Positions 1 to 8,814 of a DNA stretch of 64,000 bases are shown here, piece after piece. The DNA is from Negadavirga shengliensis (GTDB lineage: Bacteria > Bacteroidota > Bacteroidia > Cytophagales > Cyclobacteriaceae). Every line of letters starts with the position of its first letter. The first letter of the stretch is position 1. Both the position numbers and the translations under genes were made by a program. The stretch spans positions 62,001 through 126,000 of the forward strand of contig NZ_JBHSJJ010000014.1 of assembly GCF_042652345.1 (NCBI RefSeq), in the 5' to 3' direction. The notes under the pieces are model-generated. The model saw only the letters and a program-made list of their open reading frames with translations, made no database searches and was not told the DNA's origin.

Positions 1-786
1 GCAGGATACCAGGGTGTGGTACTGAGGTTTCCCTCCACTGCCAAAAGAAGTACGTATGACAACCGAAGCGACGAAACCATTAGAACCGAAGCTGAAAAAG
101 CTTTAAAAAACCTGAATGAAATATGGGAGCGGGCAGAAACCTACCATACACTCAAACAAGCCGGTGGCGAGCTTCCTTATTACCCCGAGATGGAGCAATT
201 GTCCAAGGCCGTTTCAGGGGAATTGCCCCTACTCTTGGAAGTAAATTCAGCTAAAGACATTGTGGCTGCTTTGGCTTGGCTCAAAGACAAGAATTTAGAT
301 GTTATCCTTACAGGGGTTTCCGAAGGCTGGAGGGTTGCTGATAAAATAGCTTCCGCTAAGCTCCCGGTGATAACAGGTCCTGTGCTATCCCTACCCAGCC
401 GGAATTCGGACCGGTATGACGCCGCATACACCAATGCGGCCAAGCTGCATAAAGCGGGGGTAAAAGTAGCCTTAAGAACGGATGGTGCAGAAAATGTAAG
501 GAACCTGCCCTTCAATGCAGGCTTTGCCGCGGCCTATGGAATGGGCAGAGAGGAAGCGCTCAAAGCCATCACCATAAATCCCGCAGAGATGTTCAAAGTG
601 AGTGACCAACTCGGTTCGCTGGAAACCGGCAAAAATGCTACCCTTTTTATAGCTGATGGGGATCCTTTTGAACCGAAGACCCAAATTATCCACGTTTTCA
701 TTGATGGCTACAAAATCCCGATGACCAACCGACATATCAGGTTGTACCAGGAATTTTTGGACAGGGGGTTTGACGATGCAGAATAA
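1..786 (+). CDS. Amidohydrolase family protein, C-terminal part (5' end outside window)
   Basis: The frame is open from the first base and ends at TAA 784-786, so only about 261 C-terminal residues are present. The protein resembles imidazolonepropionase-like amidohydrolases: an alternating alpha/beta pattern, then ALRTDGAENVRNLPF, where the Asp matches the last metal-ligand Asp of the superfamily barrel. A helix with EEALKAITINPAEMF and a C-terminal beta segment with GSLETGKNATLFIADGDPF follow, which is the usual sandwich domain of the family. The substrate cannot be told from this part; relatives include cyclic amidases, prolidase-like enzymes and proteins of unknown function. The first GTG in frame (position 16) lies inside the domain and is not a credible start. 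Confidence 0.8.
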   Translation, partial: AGYQGVVLRFPSTAKRSTYDNRSDETIRTEAEKALKNLNEIWERAETYHTLKQAGGELPYYPEMEQLSKAVSGELPLLLEVNSAKDIVAALAWLKDKNLDVILTGVSEGWRVADKIASAKLPVITGPVLSLPSRNSDRYDAAYTNAAKLHKAGVKVALRTDGAENVRNLPFNAGFAAAYGMGREEALKAITINPAEMFKVSDQLGSLETGKNATLFIADGDPFEPKTQIIHVFIDGYKIPMTNRHIRLYQEFLDRGFDDAE

Positions 787-847
787 TGGTTCAGAAACAC
801 CTTCTTTGATATTTTTTTATAATTTTAGAAGGTAAATCGTATTCAGC

Positions 848-2020
848 ATGAACACTATCAGGAAAGCATGGTCTGTTTTATTGTTCCCCATTTTGGTTTC
901 TGGCTGTGAGCCGGGAAATCAACAAGCGGAAATTAAGGAGGAAATAACTCACCTGCAAAAAAAACATGCCCCGGATAAACGGGTGGCTTTGTTTGAAGTG
1001 GAATGGAAAGATGGTAAGTTAACGGGAGAAACAGACCTTCCGGAAGCCCATTTAGAACTGCTTCAAAGGCTGGATGAGAAAAACATTGGATACAAGGATG
1101 AAATAAAGGTTTTGCCTGAACCGGGGCTTGGAAACCAAACACAGGCCTTGGTAACCCTTTCCGTAGCCAATATCCGCAGTCAGCCAAAGCACTCGGCGGA
1201 ACTGGCCACACAAGCTTTAATGGGTACCGCCCTAAAAGTCCTGAAAAAGCAGGATAGCTGGTACCTTGTGCAGACACCTGATAAATACATCTCTTGGGTA
1301 GATGCAGCAGGAATCCATTTAATGACGGCAACAGAGATGCAAAGATGGGTTGATGTCCCTAAGCTGGTTTGTACTGAGATGATTGCCTATGTTTACCAAG
1401 ATGACGAGTTGAACAATAAAGTCAGCGACATTACGGCTGGAAATATTCTTGAGATGCTCGGTGAAACCCCCCATTCTTATACAGTAATGTTGCCAGACGG
1501 AAGAAAGGGGCATATGAAGAAAACCGAAGGTGTAACCTATGAAAACTGGGTCCGTACAAGGCTTGCTTCTGATGAAAACCTGATCCGGACAGCCAAAGAT
1601 ATGATGGGAGCACCTTATCTCTGGGGAGGCACATCACCGAAAGGGGTAGATTGTAGCGGCTTTACGAAAACCATCTACTTTCTGAATGGTATGGTGATCC
1701 CGAGAGATGCGTCCCAGCAGGTAAATGAAGGGGAGGAAATTGATCACCGGAAAGATTGGAGTCAATTGCAGGTCGGGGATCTCCTTTTTTTTGGAACACC
1801 CGCTACTGAGAGCAGCCCAGAGCGGGTAGTCCACGTAGGGATGTGGATAGGAAACAAATCATTTATTCATTCCAGAGGGCGGGTGAGAATCAGCAGTTTT
1901 GATCCCGGGGATGAAAACTTTGACGAATACGAATTAAACAGGTACCTCCGTACCAAAAGAATAAGAAACCATGCCAGCAACAACATTTTTAGTGTAAAAG
2001 ATTTAACATTCCTTCTATAG
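848..2020 (+). CDS. NlpC/P60 family lipoprotein with SH3-like domains, probable peptidoglycan endopeptidase
   Basis: 390 residues with a lipoprotein signal (VSGC, lipidated Cys20), so it is probably attached to a periplasmic membrane face. Two SH3-like segments (about 100-165 and 170-235) precede a C-terminal NlpC/P60 domain (about 245-365). The Cys-His-His triad is visible: Cys269 in VDCSGF, His329 in VVHVGMW and His341 in FIHSRG. By family this would cut gamma-D-Glu-diaminoacid bonds in cell-wall peptides, as YkfC does, either for recycling or remodelling. It starts 61 bases after the amidohydrolase stop on the same strand, so the two may be co-transcribed; in other bacteria YkfC-type enzymes also sit in muropeptide catabolism clusters. 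The exact bond cleaved is inferred. Confidence 0.88.
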   Translation: MNTIRKAWSVLLFPILVSGCEPGNQQAEIKEEITHLQKKHAPDKRVALFEVEWKDGKLTGETDLPEAHLELLQRLDEKNIGYKDEIKVLPEPGLGNQTQALVTLSVANIRSQPKHSAELATQALMGTALKVLKKQDSWYLVQTPDKYISWVDAAGIHLMTATEMQRWVDVPKLVCTEMIAYVYQDDELNNKVSDITAGNILEMLGETPHSYTVMLPDGRKGHMKKTEGVTYENWVRTRLASDENLIRTAKDMMGAPYLWGGTSPKGVDCSGFTKTIYFLNGMVIPRDASQQVNEGEEIDHRKDWSQLQVGDLLFFGTPATESSPERVVHVGMWIGNKSFIHSRGRVRISSFDPGDENFDEYELNRYLRTKRIRNHASNNIFSVKDLTFLL

Positions 2021-2078
2021 TCAGGGCATGGCCACCGGCTATTATGATACCTGGCTTTTTAAGCTCGGTAAATTCCCC

Positions 2079-2086
2079 TACCTTTG
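2079..2086 (+). promoter_or_regulatory. Possible Bacteroidota -7 box upstream of rhlE
   Basis: TACCTTTG fits the Bacteroidota -7 consensus TAnnTTTG and lies about 105 bases before the rhlE ATG. A T-rich stretch (about 2055-2060) sits at -33 distance but is not a clean TTG, so the call rests on the -7 box alone. The leader this implies would be fairly long. Confidence 0.35.
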
Positions 2087-2190
2087 CACGACATTTCAAA
2101 AATTTCAAGGCGGGTTGTAAGCCGATATAGAACTTTAGCCTACTGATAGAGAACCTAAACCTTTGTCAGTCCATTTTAAGACTCAGCCAC

Positions 2191-3387
2191 ATGGCATTTA
2201 ACAATTTAGGAATTATAGATTCGATCCTCAAGGCGGTTGCCGACGAAGGATATACCACTCCCACTCCCATCCAACAACAAGCTATTCCTCTGGTTCTCCA
2301 AGGCAGGGATCTTTTGGGCTGTGCCCAAACCGGCACGGGAAAAACCGCCGCTTTTTCCATTCCCATTCTCCAGCTCTTGAGCCAGCATAAACAGCGGAAA
2401 CCGGGAATCAAAGCATTGATCCTTACCCCCACGCGGGAATTGGCCATACAGATCAATGAAAGTATTGCCGCCTATGGCAAATTTACAGGACTTCGCCATA
2501 CGGTTATTTTCGGAGGGGTGTCCCAGCTTCATCAAACCAATGCCCTGAAAAGAGGGGTGGATATTTTGGTTGCCACGCCGGGGAGATTGCTTGACCTGAT
2601 CAACCAAAAGTACATCGATCTCAGAAAACTTGAAATTTTTGTTCTGGACGAAGCGGACAGGATGTTGGACATGGGCTTTATTCATGATGTCAAGAAAATA
2701 ATTGCCTTACTCCCCGCCAAAAGACAAACTTTGTTTTTCTCGGCCACCATGCCTCCGGAAATCCAAAAATTGGCGGATTCGCTTCTCACGAAGCCAGCCC
2801 TGGTGGAAGTAACACCACCCTCTTCCACAGTGGACAAAATCGAACAGCGACTTTTTCTCACCAACAAAACCGACAAAGGTAAATTGTTGCTTCATCTCTT
2901 AAAGGACCGTAAGATTGGCTCTGCTCTGGTGTTTACCCGGACCAAACATGGGGCAGACAGGGTGGTAAAACAATTGCTCCGTGAAAAGGTCAAAGCCGCC
3001 GCCATACATGGCAACAAAAGCCAAAATGCGAGGCAAAATGCCTTGAATGATTTCAAAAGTGGTAAATTACAGGTACTGGTGGCTACGGACATCGCCGCAA
3101 GGGGAATAGATATCGATGAACTGGCCAACGTGTTCAACTATGACTTGCCCAACATCCCCGAGACCTATGTGCACCGCATAGGCAGGACCGGAAGAGCTGG
3201 GAATTCCGGCTTGGCCATGTCGTTTGTGGATGGGGAAACTTTAAAGGAATTAAAAGACATCGAAAAATTAATCGGAAAGAAAATTCCGGTGGTAGAGGAT
3301 CATCCCTATCCATTTGAAGGGGTTATGAAAGAAGAAGCCATACCTAAACCAAAAAAGAAATCCAACAGGAACTGGAGAAGAAGGTAA
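2191..3387 (+). CDS. rhlE: DEAD-box ATP-dependent RNA helicase, RhlE type
   Basis: 398 residues with the full DEAD-box set in order: Q motif (PTPIQQQAIP, about 25-34), Walker A AQTGTGKT (45-52), PTRELA, TPGR, DEAD in VLDEADRMLDMGF, SAT, then in the second RecA domain ARGIDI and HRIGRTGR. The short basic tail (KPKKKSNRNWRRR) is typical of RhlE rather than DeaD/CsdA, which carry long C-terminal RNA-binding domains. It unwinds RNA duplexes in the cytoplasm, probably in ribosome assembly, mRNA turnover or cold growth. It is single and convergent with the serine hydrolase gene that ends 16 bases away. Family assignment is certain; the RhlE subtype is strongly suggested by length. Confidence 0.93.
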   Translation: MAFNNLGIIDSILKAVADEGYTTPTPIQQQAIPLVLQGRDLLGCAQTGTGKTAAFSIPILQLLSQHKQRKPGIKALILTPTRELAIQINESIAAYGKFTGLRHTVIFGGVSQLHQTNALKRGVDILVATPGRLLDLINQKYIDLRKLEIFVLDEADRMLDMGFIHDVKKIIALLPAKRQTLFFSATMPPEIQKLADSLLTKPALVEVTPPSSTVDKIEQRLFLTNKTDKGKLLLHLLKDRKIGSALVFTRTKHGADRVVKQLLREKVKAAAIHGNKSQNARQNALNDFKSGKLQVLVATDIAARGIDIDELANVFNYDLPNIPETYVHRIGRTGRAGNSGLAMSFVDGETLKELKDIEKLIGKKIPVVEDHPYPFEGVMKEEAIPKPKKKSNRNWRRR

Positions 3388-3402
3388 TTATTTTACGATA
3401 GC

Positions 3403-4269
3403 TCATCCATCTCCCTCAAAATACCGCCATAGCAAACCACTGATCCTCCTTTGCAGCTCATAGGCTTCGTTGTCTTCCTCCCACCTTTGATCTTCATTGT
3501 TTTTGGTGGCTATATAAAAAACGTAGTCCCCATTGGGGGCATTGACCAATACCAGTTCTGACCTTGAGGCGTTGACCATTCCCTGCTTGGAAGCAGTCTG
3601 AATATGGGGAGGTATGGCCGACAAGGCATATTCATCATAAAAGATATTGCTCATCAAACGGTACATCCTCCCGGAAGCGGCGGGACTGATGACCTCACCC
3701 TTTCGAATACCGACCAGCAACCGGGCCATTTCCCTGGGAGTGGTCTGGCCCCAGCCATATTTTTTCCAGATATCTTCTCTACCGGAAGTGCGGGAATTCA
3801 CCCGTGTATGTTCCAACCCGAGACTTTGCATGATTTCGTTGATCCTTTCCCCTCCTCCAGCCAACGCCTGACACCACAAAGAAGCGGTGTTGTCGCTGTA
3901 AGTGATCATTAGAGACATCAAAACACTGAGTTCGGTTTCGGTACTGTCCACAAAAAACTGCATCAACCCGGATCCCCCATACTTAATGGAGTCCCTGTAA
4001 ACCAGTTTTTGATGGTATTTCAGTTCTCCTTTCTCTATTTTATCCATAACCCCTACCAGAATAGGCACTTTGACAATACTGGCCGTGGGAAAAATAGTAT
4101 CTGCATGAATAGCTGCCTCCTCCCCTGTTTCTAAGTGCAATACGTATATGCCCACATCTCCCCGGAAACCCAACACCTCCTCCTCCAAAAGCTGTTGAAG
4201 GTTAACTGACTGGGAAAATGAATATTGGAAAAACAAAAAGGAGAAAGCCAAACAAAATACGTTGTACAT
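3403..4269 (-). CDS. Class A beta-lactamase-like serine hydrolase, exported
   Basis: I start at the ATG at 4269, which gives a clean signal peptide (MYNVFCLAFSFLFFQYSFSQ) and 288 residues; an upstream ATG at 4317 adds 16 residues that would interrupt it. Penicillin-recognising motifs are present at near-canonical spacing: SIVK (64-67, nucleophile Ser64), SDN (125-127) and KQG (228-230) in the place of KTG/KSG. The omega loop (around 155-182) shows GREDIWKKYGWG and lacks the normal ExxLN with the deacylating Glu166. Without that Glu, efficient beta-lactam hydrolysis is doubtful, so this may be a peptidase-like or vestigial member rather than a resistance enzyme. It is single and divergent from the DUF1593 gene. 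Confidence 0.8.
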   Translation of the reverse strand: MYNVFCLAFSFLFFQYSFSQSVNLQQLLEEEVLGFRGDVGIYVLHLETGEEAAIHADTIFPTASIVKVPILVGVMDKIEKGELKYHQKLVYRDSIKYGGSGLMQFFVDSTETELSVLMSLMITYSDNTASLWCQALAGGGERINEIMQSLGLEHTRVNSRTSGREDIWKKYGWGQTTPREMARLLVGIRKGEVISPAASGRMYRLMSNIFYDEYALSAIPPHIQTASKQGMVNASRSELVLVNAPNGDYVFYIATKNNEDQRWEEDNEAYELQRRISGLLWRYFEGDG

Positions 4270-4445
4270 ATAAATGGGTTTAAAGACCCAATTTATGAAA
4301 ATCTGTATATAAAGCACTGCAAGACAGTTTGGAACTGCACAGCGAGCATCCAGTTTTAGGAGAAATTTCTTGAAGCGGCATTGTAAAGTTTTGAGTAGTA
4401 AAATAAAATGCTTAAAATGAAATGTAAGTCAAATCCCTAATCTAC

Positions 4446-5464
4446 ATGTATAAACTGTGTATATCACTTGCCTTGTTTCCGGTTTTTTATCATGCCAATG
4501 CGCAAAAAGAGCAACCAAAAGTTTTTGTTTTTACTGACATACATATCGGTAGCGGGGATCCGGATGACAGGCAGTCCTTGGTCCATTTATTATGGTATGC
4601 GGACGAATTGGAAATAATGGGCATTGTACCTGATCGGTGGAATACGCAAGGACTGGAAGCCTGCCAGATGGCAATTGAAGCTTACCGGGCGGATTTTACC
4701 GAATTAGGTTTAAAACAACGAGGATATCCCTCCCCTGGAAAGATTACTGGCCTCTTGGCCAAAAATGCTGCTGATGCAGCGGACCGACTCAAAGCTGCCA
4801 CGGAAAATCTCAACGGGCATCCCCTCTATGTTTTGGTCTGGGGGAATATGATCAATTTCGGAAAAGCCCTCAACAAATACCCGGAAATAGGTAATGAAAT
4901 CCGGTTAATTACAATAGGTACAGGACTTAAATACGGCCCAGAAGATGAAGTTCCAGGAGAGGATTGTAATACCCCCAACTGGAACGGACCTGGTAGAAAT
5001 GAAGTTTACAATGACCCGAGGTTTTCGGATATGTGGTGGCTGGAAATCAACTGGACCTATAACGGTATGTTTTCCGGGGAGGGGCCCAAAATGATGTTCG
5101 AAAAGTTGGCAGAATATGGAGAAATGGGAAAACATTTGAAGTTTGTCACAAAAGACCACCTTTGGGCCCAGTATTTCAGGGTTGGCGACACGCCATCGGT
5201 ACTTTATTTAATAGATCCCGGTCATGACCCTGAAGACCCCACCCAAAGCAGCTGGGCAGGAAAATACAAAAGCCATTTCCGCAATTTCGTCCTAACTATT
5301 ACACAGACGATAATGGAGAAATCGAATGGAATTACGCAGACCCTTGTCAGACTTGGCATAACCTTGAGGCCATGTACGCATACAACAAATCAACCTTGGA
5401 AGAAGAAAGAGAGGGAATGTACCAGGGATTGCTCAAAAAATTAAACAAACTTTATAATAGGTAA
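4446..5464 (+). pseudogene. DUF1593 (nucleoside-hydrolase-like) protein, single-base frameshift near the 3' end
   Basis: A signal peptide is followed by the start of a nucleoside-hydrolase-like domain: VFVFTDIHIGSGDPDDRQS, with an Asp-rich metal-binding segment. DUF1593 members act on glycosidic substrates and often sit in polysaccharide loci. The uninterrupted frame ends at 5444, but from about 5276 the family sequence continues in another frame: FPQFRPNYYTDDNGEIEWNY, then DPCQTWHNLEAMY, to TAA 5462-5464. The break falls at CATTTCCG (5274-5281), where one more T would restore a 339-residue protein. Full-length DUF1593 proteins usually carry a further C-terminal beta domain, absent here. It is either a recent pseudogene or a homopolymer sequencing error. 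Confidence 0.75.
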
Positions 5465-5466
5465 AC

Positions 5467-5697
5467 TCTTTTTCGGGAGAGGGACACAGTGGATGCCATG
5501 CACGCAGCCTGGGAAACAAATCCTATGTCCAAAAACATCCCGTCCCGGAGGATAGCCGAAGTTACACTTTAAGCCTGACCTCATCAGGTAAAAACGCCGT
5601 GAGTCTTTCCGAAGGTTACGCGGATCCCTTAAAAAAATATTCCATCAATGTGACATGGGGGAAAAAGAGCAACTTTGAATCAGTATCGCCAAGCTGA
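5467..5697 (+). pseudogene. Possible gene fragment (start-less open frame)
   Basis: A frame without a plausible start runs for about 77 codons to TGA 5695-5697. The central part (SYTLSLTSSGKNAVSLSEGY, then ADPLKKYSINVTWG) has a beta-strand-like alternation and normal composition, unlike random intergenic DNA. It may be a remnant of a C-terminal beta domain of the DUF1593 gene just upstream or of another deleted gene. I do not recognise it. The remaining bases up to 5850 hold no gene I can support. Confidence 0.3.
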
Positions 5698-5850
5698 TCA
5701 GGAAACTGAAACAAGTAGGCATTATTTCCGTACAGCGTACTTGTCACAACCGCCGGTTCTTCACCAACAAATCAGGTGGATTCTTTTGTAACCTGCTGCC
5801 ACAACCCCTGCACGACGAAGACATCAGGATAGATTGTGCCGAGTTTGAAA

Positions 5851-8004
5851 TCACTGTTTCAGGGCGGCCAGTACCTTTTCTGGAGTAAAGGGCATGTGCC
5901 TCAATCTTTTGCCTGTAAGATTGGCAAAGGCATTGGAGACCAAAGCACCCATAAAGGGCAAACCGGCCTCCCCTATGCCTGTTGGCTTTTCTGATGAGGG
6001 AACGATTTCAATTTCAATGTGTTCCGGCGCATCCTCCATCCTTAATATGGGATAATTATGGAAATTGGTTTGCTGCACTTTCCCATCCTTGAAAGTAATG
6101 GACTCCATCAATACACTGCTCAATCCCATGACCAGAGCCCCTTCCATCTGGTATTTGGCATTTGCAGGATGCACAACCGTACCCGCGTCCAATGAGGCCC
6201 AAATCCGGTGCACTTTAATTTTACCTGTATTTTTATCAACTGATATTTCACAAACCCCGGCAGCCAAGGACCCGCTTCGTTCAGCAAAACCCATCCCCAT
6301 CCCTCTGTCTTCGGGAACAGGGCTTCCCCAATTTGCCATTTCAGCCGCGGTATCCAGAACTTTAAGCGCTCTGGGATGATTTTTCATCAAATCCCTTCTC
6401 AATTGGTAGGCGTCTTGTTTCAATTCCCCCGCCACTTCGTCCATAAAAGTTTCAATGGCAAATTTATTGGGTCCATGACCTACTGCCCGCCAATGCTTTG
6501 TCCGAACACCATGGTCAATGTTACGTACTTCTATGTGTTTGTTTGGAATATCGTAAAAAGGAATATCAGCTCCTGATCCTAAGAGTCCTCCCCCTGTACC
6601 GATGACCACATGTTTCCAGGCATTGATCTTGCCCGTATGGTCTATTCCGGCTTCCAGTTTTTGCAAAGAAATGGGTCTGAAAGCACCGTATTGAATATCA
6701 TCTTCCCTTGTCCATTGAAGCTTTACGGGAAGCTTTACGGCCTTGGAAAGGTCAACGGCCTCCAATACATAATCAGCCATAGACCGCCTCCCAAATCCAC
6801 CTCCCAGGTAATAAGTATGTAAGTTTACGGACTGAAAATCTATACCCAAGTGGTCGGCAATGGCAGACCTGGTTCCGTCAGCCGCCTGGGTGCCCACCCA
6901 TACTTCTGCCGAGTTTTCCTTGATATGGGCTACGGCATTCAACGGCTCCATTTGGGCATGATAGATGTAATCGTTTTTATAGTCTGCCTGTACGATCCTG
7001 CTGGCCCTAAGGATTTCACTTCCCATATTCCCGGCTTGCGAAATGATGTTGCCCGTGTGGTCAGATTTGGCCATTTCCTCATAGGCTGAATAAGCAGATT
7101 CACTGTTGTGATGCGAGGCCTCCACCTCCCCTATCCAGTCGATCTCCAGTCTCTCCTTCGCTTTTAAGGCAGTCTCCATGCTCTGGGCCACTACTCCTAT
7201 CCCATAATCTAAGGGTACTATTTCCAGGACACCTTTCATGCTTTCTATCTCCCCTCTGTTTTTCAGCTCGGGTTTTGTTCCGTTCACAGGGGATCTTTTC
7301 ACCATGCCGTATACCATGTTTTCAATATGGACATCCCCTGAAAACAAGGCAGTACCGTCAACTTTGGAAGGAATGTCGTAGCGTTGAAACGTTTTGCCAA
7401 TCAGTTTGAAATCCTTCGGATTTTTAAGTTCGCTGTCCGGAATTTCCGGAATGTGTTCAGGTATTTTCGCAAACTTCACGATTTCCCCGTAAGCGATTCT
7501 TTTCCCAGTTCCTTTATGTGTCACCAATCCGGAATCTGTTTCCAATTCGCTACGCTTTACCCCCCATTTATCGGCAACATTTTCCAGTAGGATATACCTG
7601 GCCTGGGCACCTGCCTGCCGTAGGTTCTGAAAGTGGCCGCTTACTGAACGGCTGCCCACGGTCAGCATGCTGCCTCCTCTTTCTCCTCCCCATCCTATGC
7701 CATATGTTTCCGGTTCCACGGGTGCACTTTCGATTTTAACTTTTGTCCAATCCGCATCCATTTCTTCCGCGAAAATGGCCGGCAATGCGGTCATTGTTCC
7801 TTGTCCCATTTCTGAGGCGGGGTTGTATATCGTCAACGTGCCATCTGCATCCAGATGGACCCATGCTGTAAGTTGCATGCTCCCGTTTTTGGTGGCAACC
7901 ATTACCCCTGGAATGCCTATAGCGGCTATCATAAAAGTGATGCCTCCTCCTCTCTTCAGAAAACTTCTCCTTGAAATCCCGTTAGTTACTGCTTGCTTTT
8001 CCAT
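5851..8004 (-). CDS. iorB: Molybdopterin-binding subunit of an isoquinoline-1-oxidoreductase-type dehydrogenase
   Basis: 717 residues with a Tat signal (RRSFLKRG, residues 12-19), so it is exported folded with its cofactor. The body is a xanthine-oxidase-family large subunit of the IorB type, with Moco-binding segments GFGRRS and GIGEAGLPFMGA; Glu679 in the latter matches the catalytic Glu of the family. The enzyme hydroxylates N-heterocycles or oxidises aldehydes using water, passing electrons through the 2Fe-2S subunit. It lies two bases downstream of that subunit gene, in one operon. There is no FAD subunit gene, as expected for IorAB types that hand electrons to a cytochrome. The substrate is unknown. 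The moa/moeA/xdhC cluster at 58.5-62.8 kb would supply its cofactor. Confidence 0.88.
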   Translation of the reverse strand: MEKQAVTNGISRRSFLKRGGGITFMIAAIGIPGVMVATKNGSMQLTAWVHLDADGTLTIYNPASEMGQGTMTALPAIFAEEMDADWTKVKIESAPVEPETYGIGWGGERGGSMLTVGSRSVSGHFQNLRQAGAQARYILLENVADKWGVKRSELETDSGLVTHKGTGKRIAYGEIVKFAKIPEHIPEIPDSELKNPKDFKLIGKTFQRYDIPSKVDGTALFSGDVHIENMVYGMVKRSPVNGTKPELKNRGEIESMKGVLEIVPLDYGIGVVAQSMETALKAKERLEIDWIGEVEASHHNSESAYSAYEEMAKSDHTGNIISQAGNMGSEILRASRIVQADYKNDYIYHAQMEPLNAVAHIKENSAEVWVGTQAADGTRSAIADHLGIDFQSVNLHTYYLGGGFGRRSMADYVLEAVDLSKAVKLPVKLQWTREDDIQYGAFRPISLQKLEAGIDHTGKINAWKHVVIGTGGGLLGSGADIPFYDIPNKHIEVRNIDHGVRTKHWRAVGHGPNKFAIETFMDEVAGELKQDAYQLRRDLMKNHPRALKVLDTAAEMANWGSPVPEDRGMGMGFAERSGSLAAGVCEISVDKNTGKIKVHRIWASLDAGTVVHPANAKYQMEGALVMGLSSVLMESITFKDGKVQQTNFHNYPILRMEDAPEHIEIEIVPSSEKPTGIGEAGLPFMGALVSNAFANLTGKRLRHMPFTPEKVLAALKQ

Positions 8005-8006
8005 AT

Positions 8007-8462
8007 TCAGGCGTTTTGAATGGTTTTTTCGATAGCTTTCAGGATCCTAAGGTAAGTTCCGCACCGGCACAACACCCCGTTCATATGTTCAATGATCTCC
8101 TTTCTATTGGGACTGGGATTTTTATCCAGCAATGAAGCAGCCTGCATGATCTGGCCTGAATGGCAATATCCACACTGCGGGACTTGCTCTTCTATCCAGG
8201 CCACCTGCAACGGATGCGACCGGTCTTTTGAAAGTCCTTCAATCGTGGTAATGGCTTTTCCTTCAACGGCAGCGAGTGGCGTGACACAGGCCTTAATGGG
8301 TTTACCATCCATATGTACTGTGCAAATACCGCAATGAGAAGCGCCACAGCCATATTTTGTCCCCGTAAGTTGAAGCCTTTCTCTCAAAGTCCATAAGAGA
8401 TTCGCCCCTTCTTCCGCAGTGACTTGAACAGTTTTCCCGTTTAATACAAATGAAACCGTCAT
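8007..8462 (-). CDS. iorA: 2Fe-2S subunit of an isoquinoline-1-oxidoreductase-type dehydrogenase
   Basis: 151 residues, the usual length. The N-terminal plant-type ferredoxin domain has Cys39, Cys44, Cys47 and Cys59 (YGCGASHCGICTVHMDGK region). The C-terminal helical domain holds the second cluster with Cys97, Cys100, Cys132 and Cys134 (QCGYCHSGQ and LCRCGTY). It relays electrons from the molybdenum site of the large subunit. There is no signal peptide of its own; co-export by the Tat signal of the partner is the known mechanism in this family. It is first in a two-gene operon and is transcribed away from the GlxA-type regulator gene. Confidence 0.92.
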   Translation of the reverse strand: MTVSFVLNGKTVQVTAEEGANLLWTLRERLQLTGTKYGCGASHCGICTVHMDGKPIKACVTPLAAVEGKAITTIEGLSKDRSHPLQVAWIEEQVPQCGYCHSGQIMQAASLLDKNPSPNRKEIIEHMNGVLCRCGTYLRILKAIEKTIQNA

Positions 8463-8814
8463 GAGTAGGGTTGGGTTAATTGGTTAAAATGACAACTGAT
8501 TACCTATTCCTCTCAAAGAAGAAGTAGGTGTTCCAATGGATCAGAAGCTTAGCTCGTTCAGCTTTGCAAGCCATTGAAAATCATTAAATTAAAAAATATT
8601 AACCAAAAGTCCTTCTAATTTCGGTAAAAAGTGCGGGGATAAAGGCCCATATTGACCACGACACCCTTGATTGGAATCATGAAAATCCAGTAATAAATCC
8701 ATTCCGGAAGCCAAAAGGGAAGAGCTATGCAACGTCTTTTTGGAAAAATGGCACGGATGATTCCTACACCTTAAAGAAGTTGGTTACGACAGGGAGCTTC
8801 ATTATATTTATAAA
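8463..8814 (+). other. Divergent regulatory region between iorAB and the AraC-type regulator
   Basis: This 352-base gene-free stretch separates two divergent transcription units and must hold both promoters. An AT-rich block lies at about 8580-8605. I find no convincing TTG-N19-TAnnTTTG pair and no long inverted repeat that would mark the regulator's binding site. Confidence 0.5.

Noticed and set aside
3403..4269. Antibiotic resistance gene
   Set aside because: The usual deacylating Glu region of class A beta-lactamases is not visible and there is no mobile context, so a resistance call is not supported.
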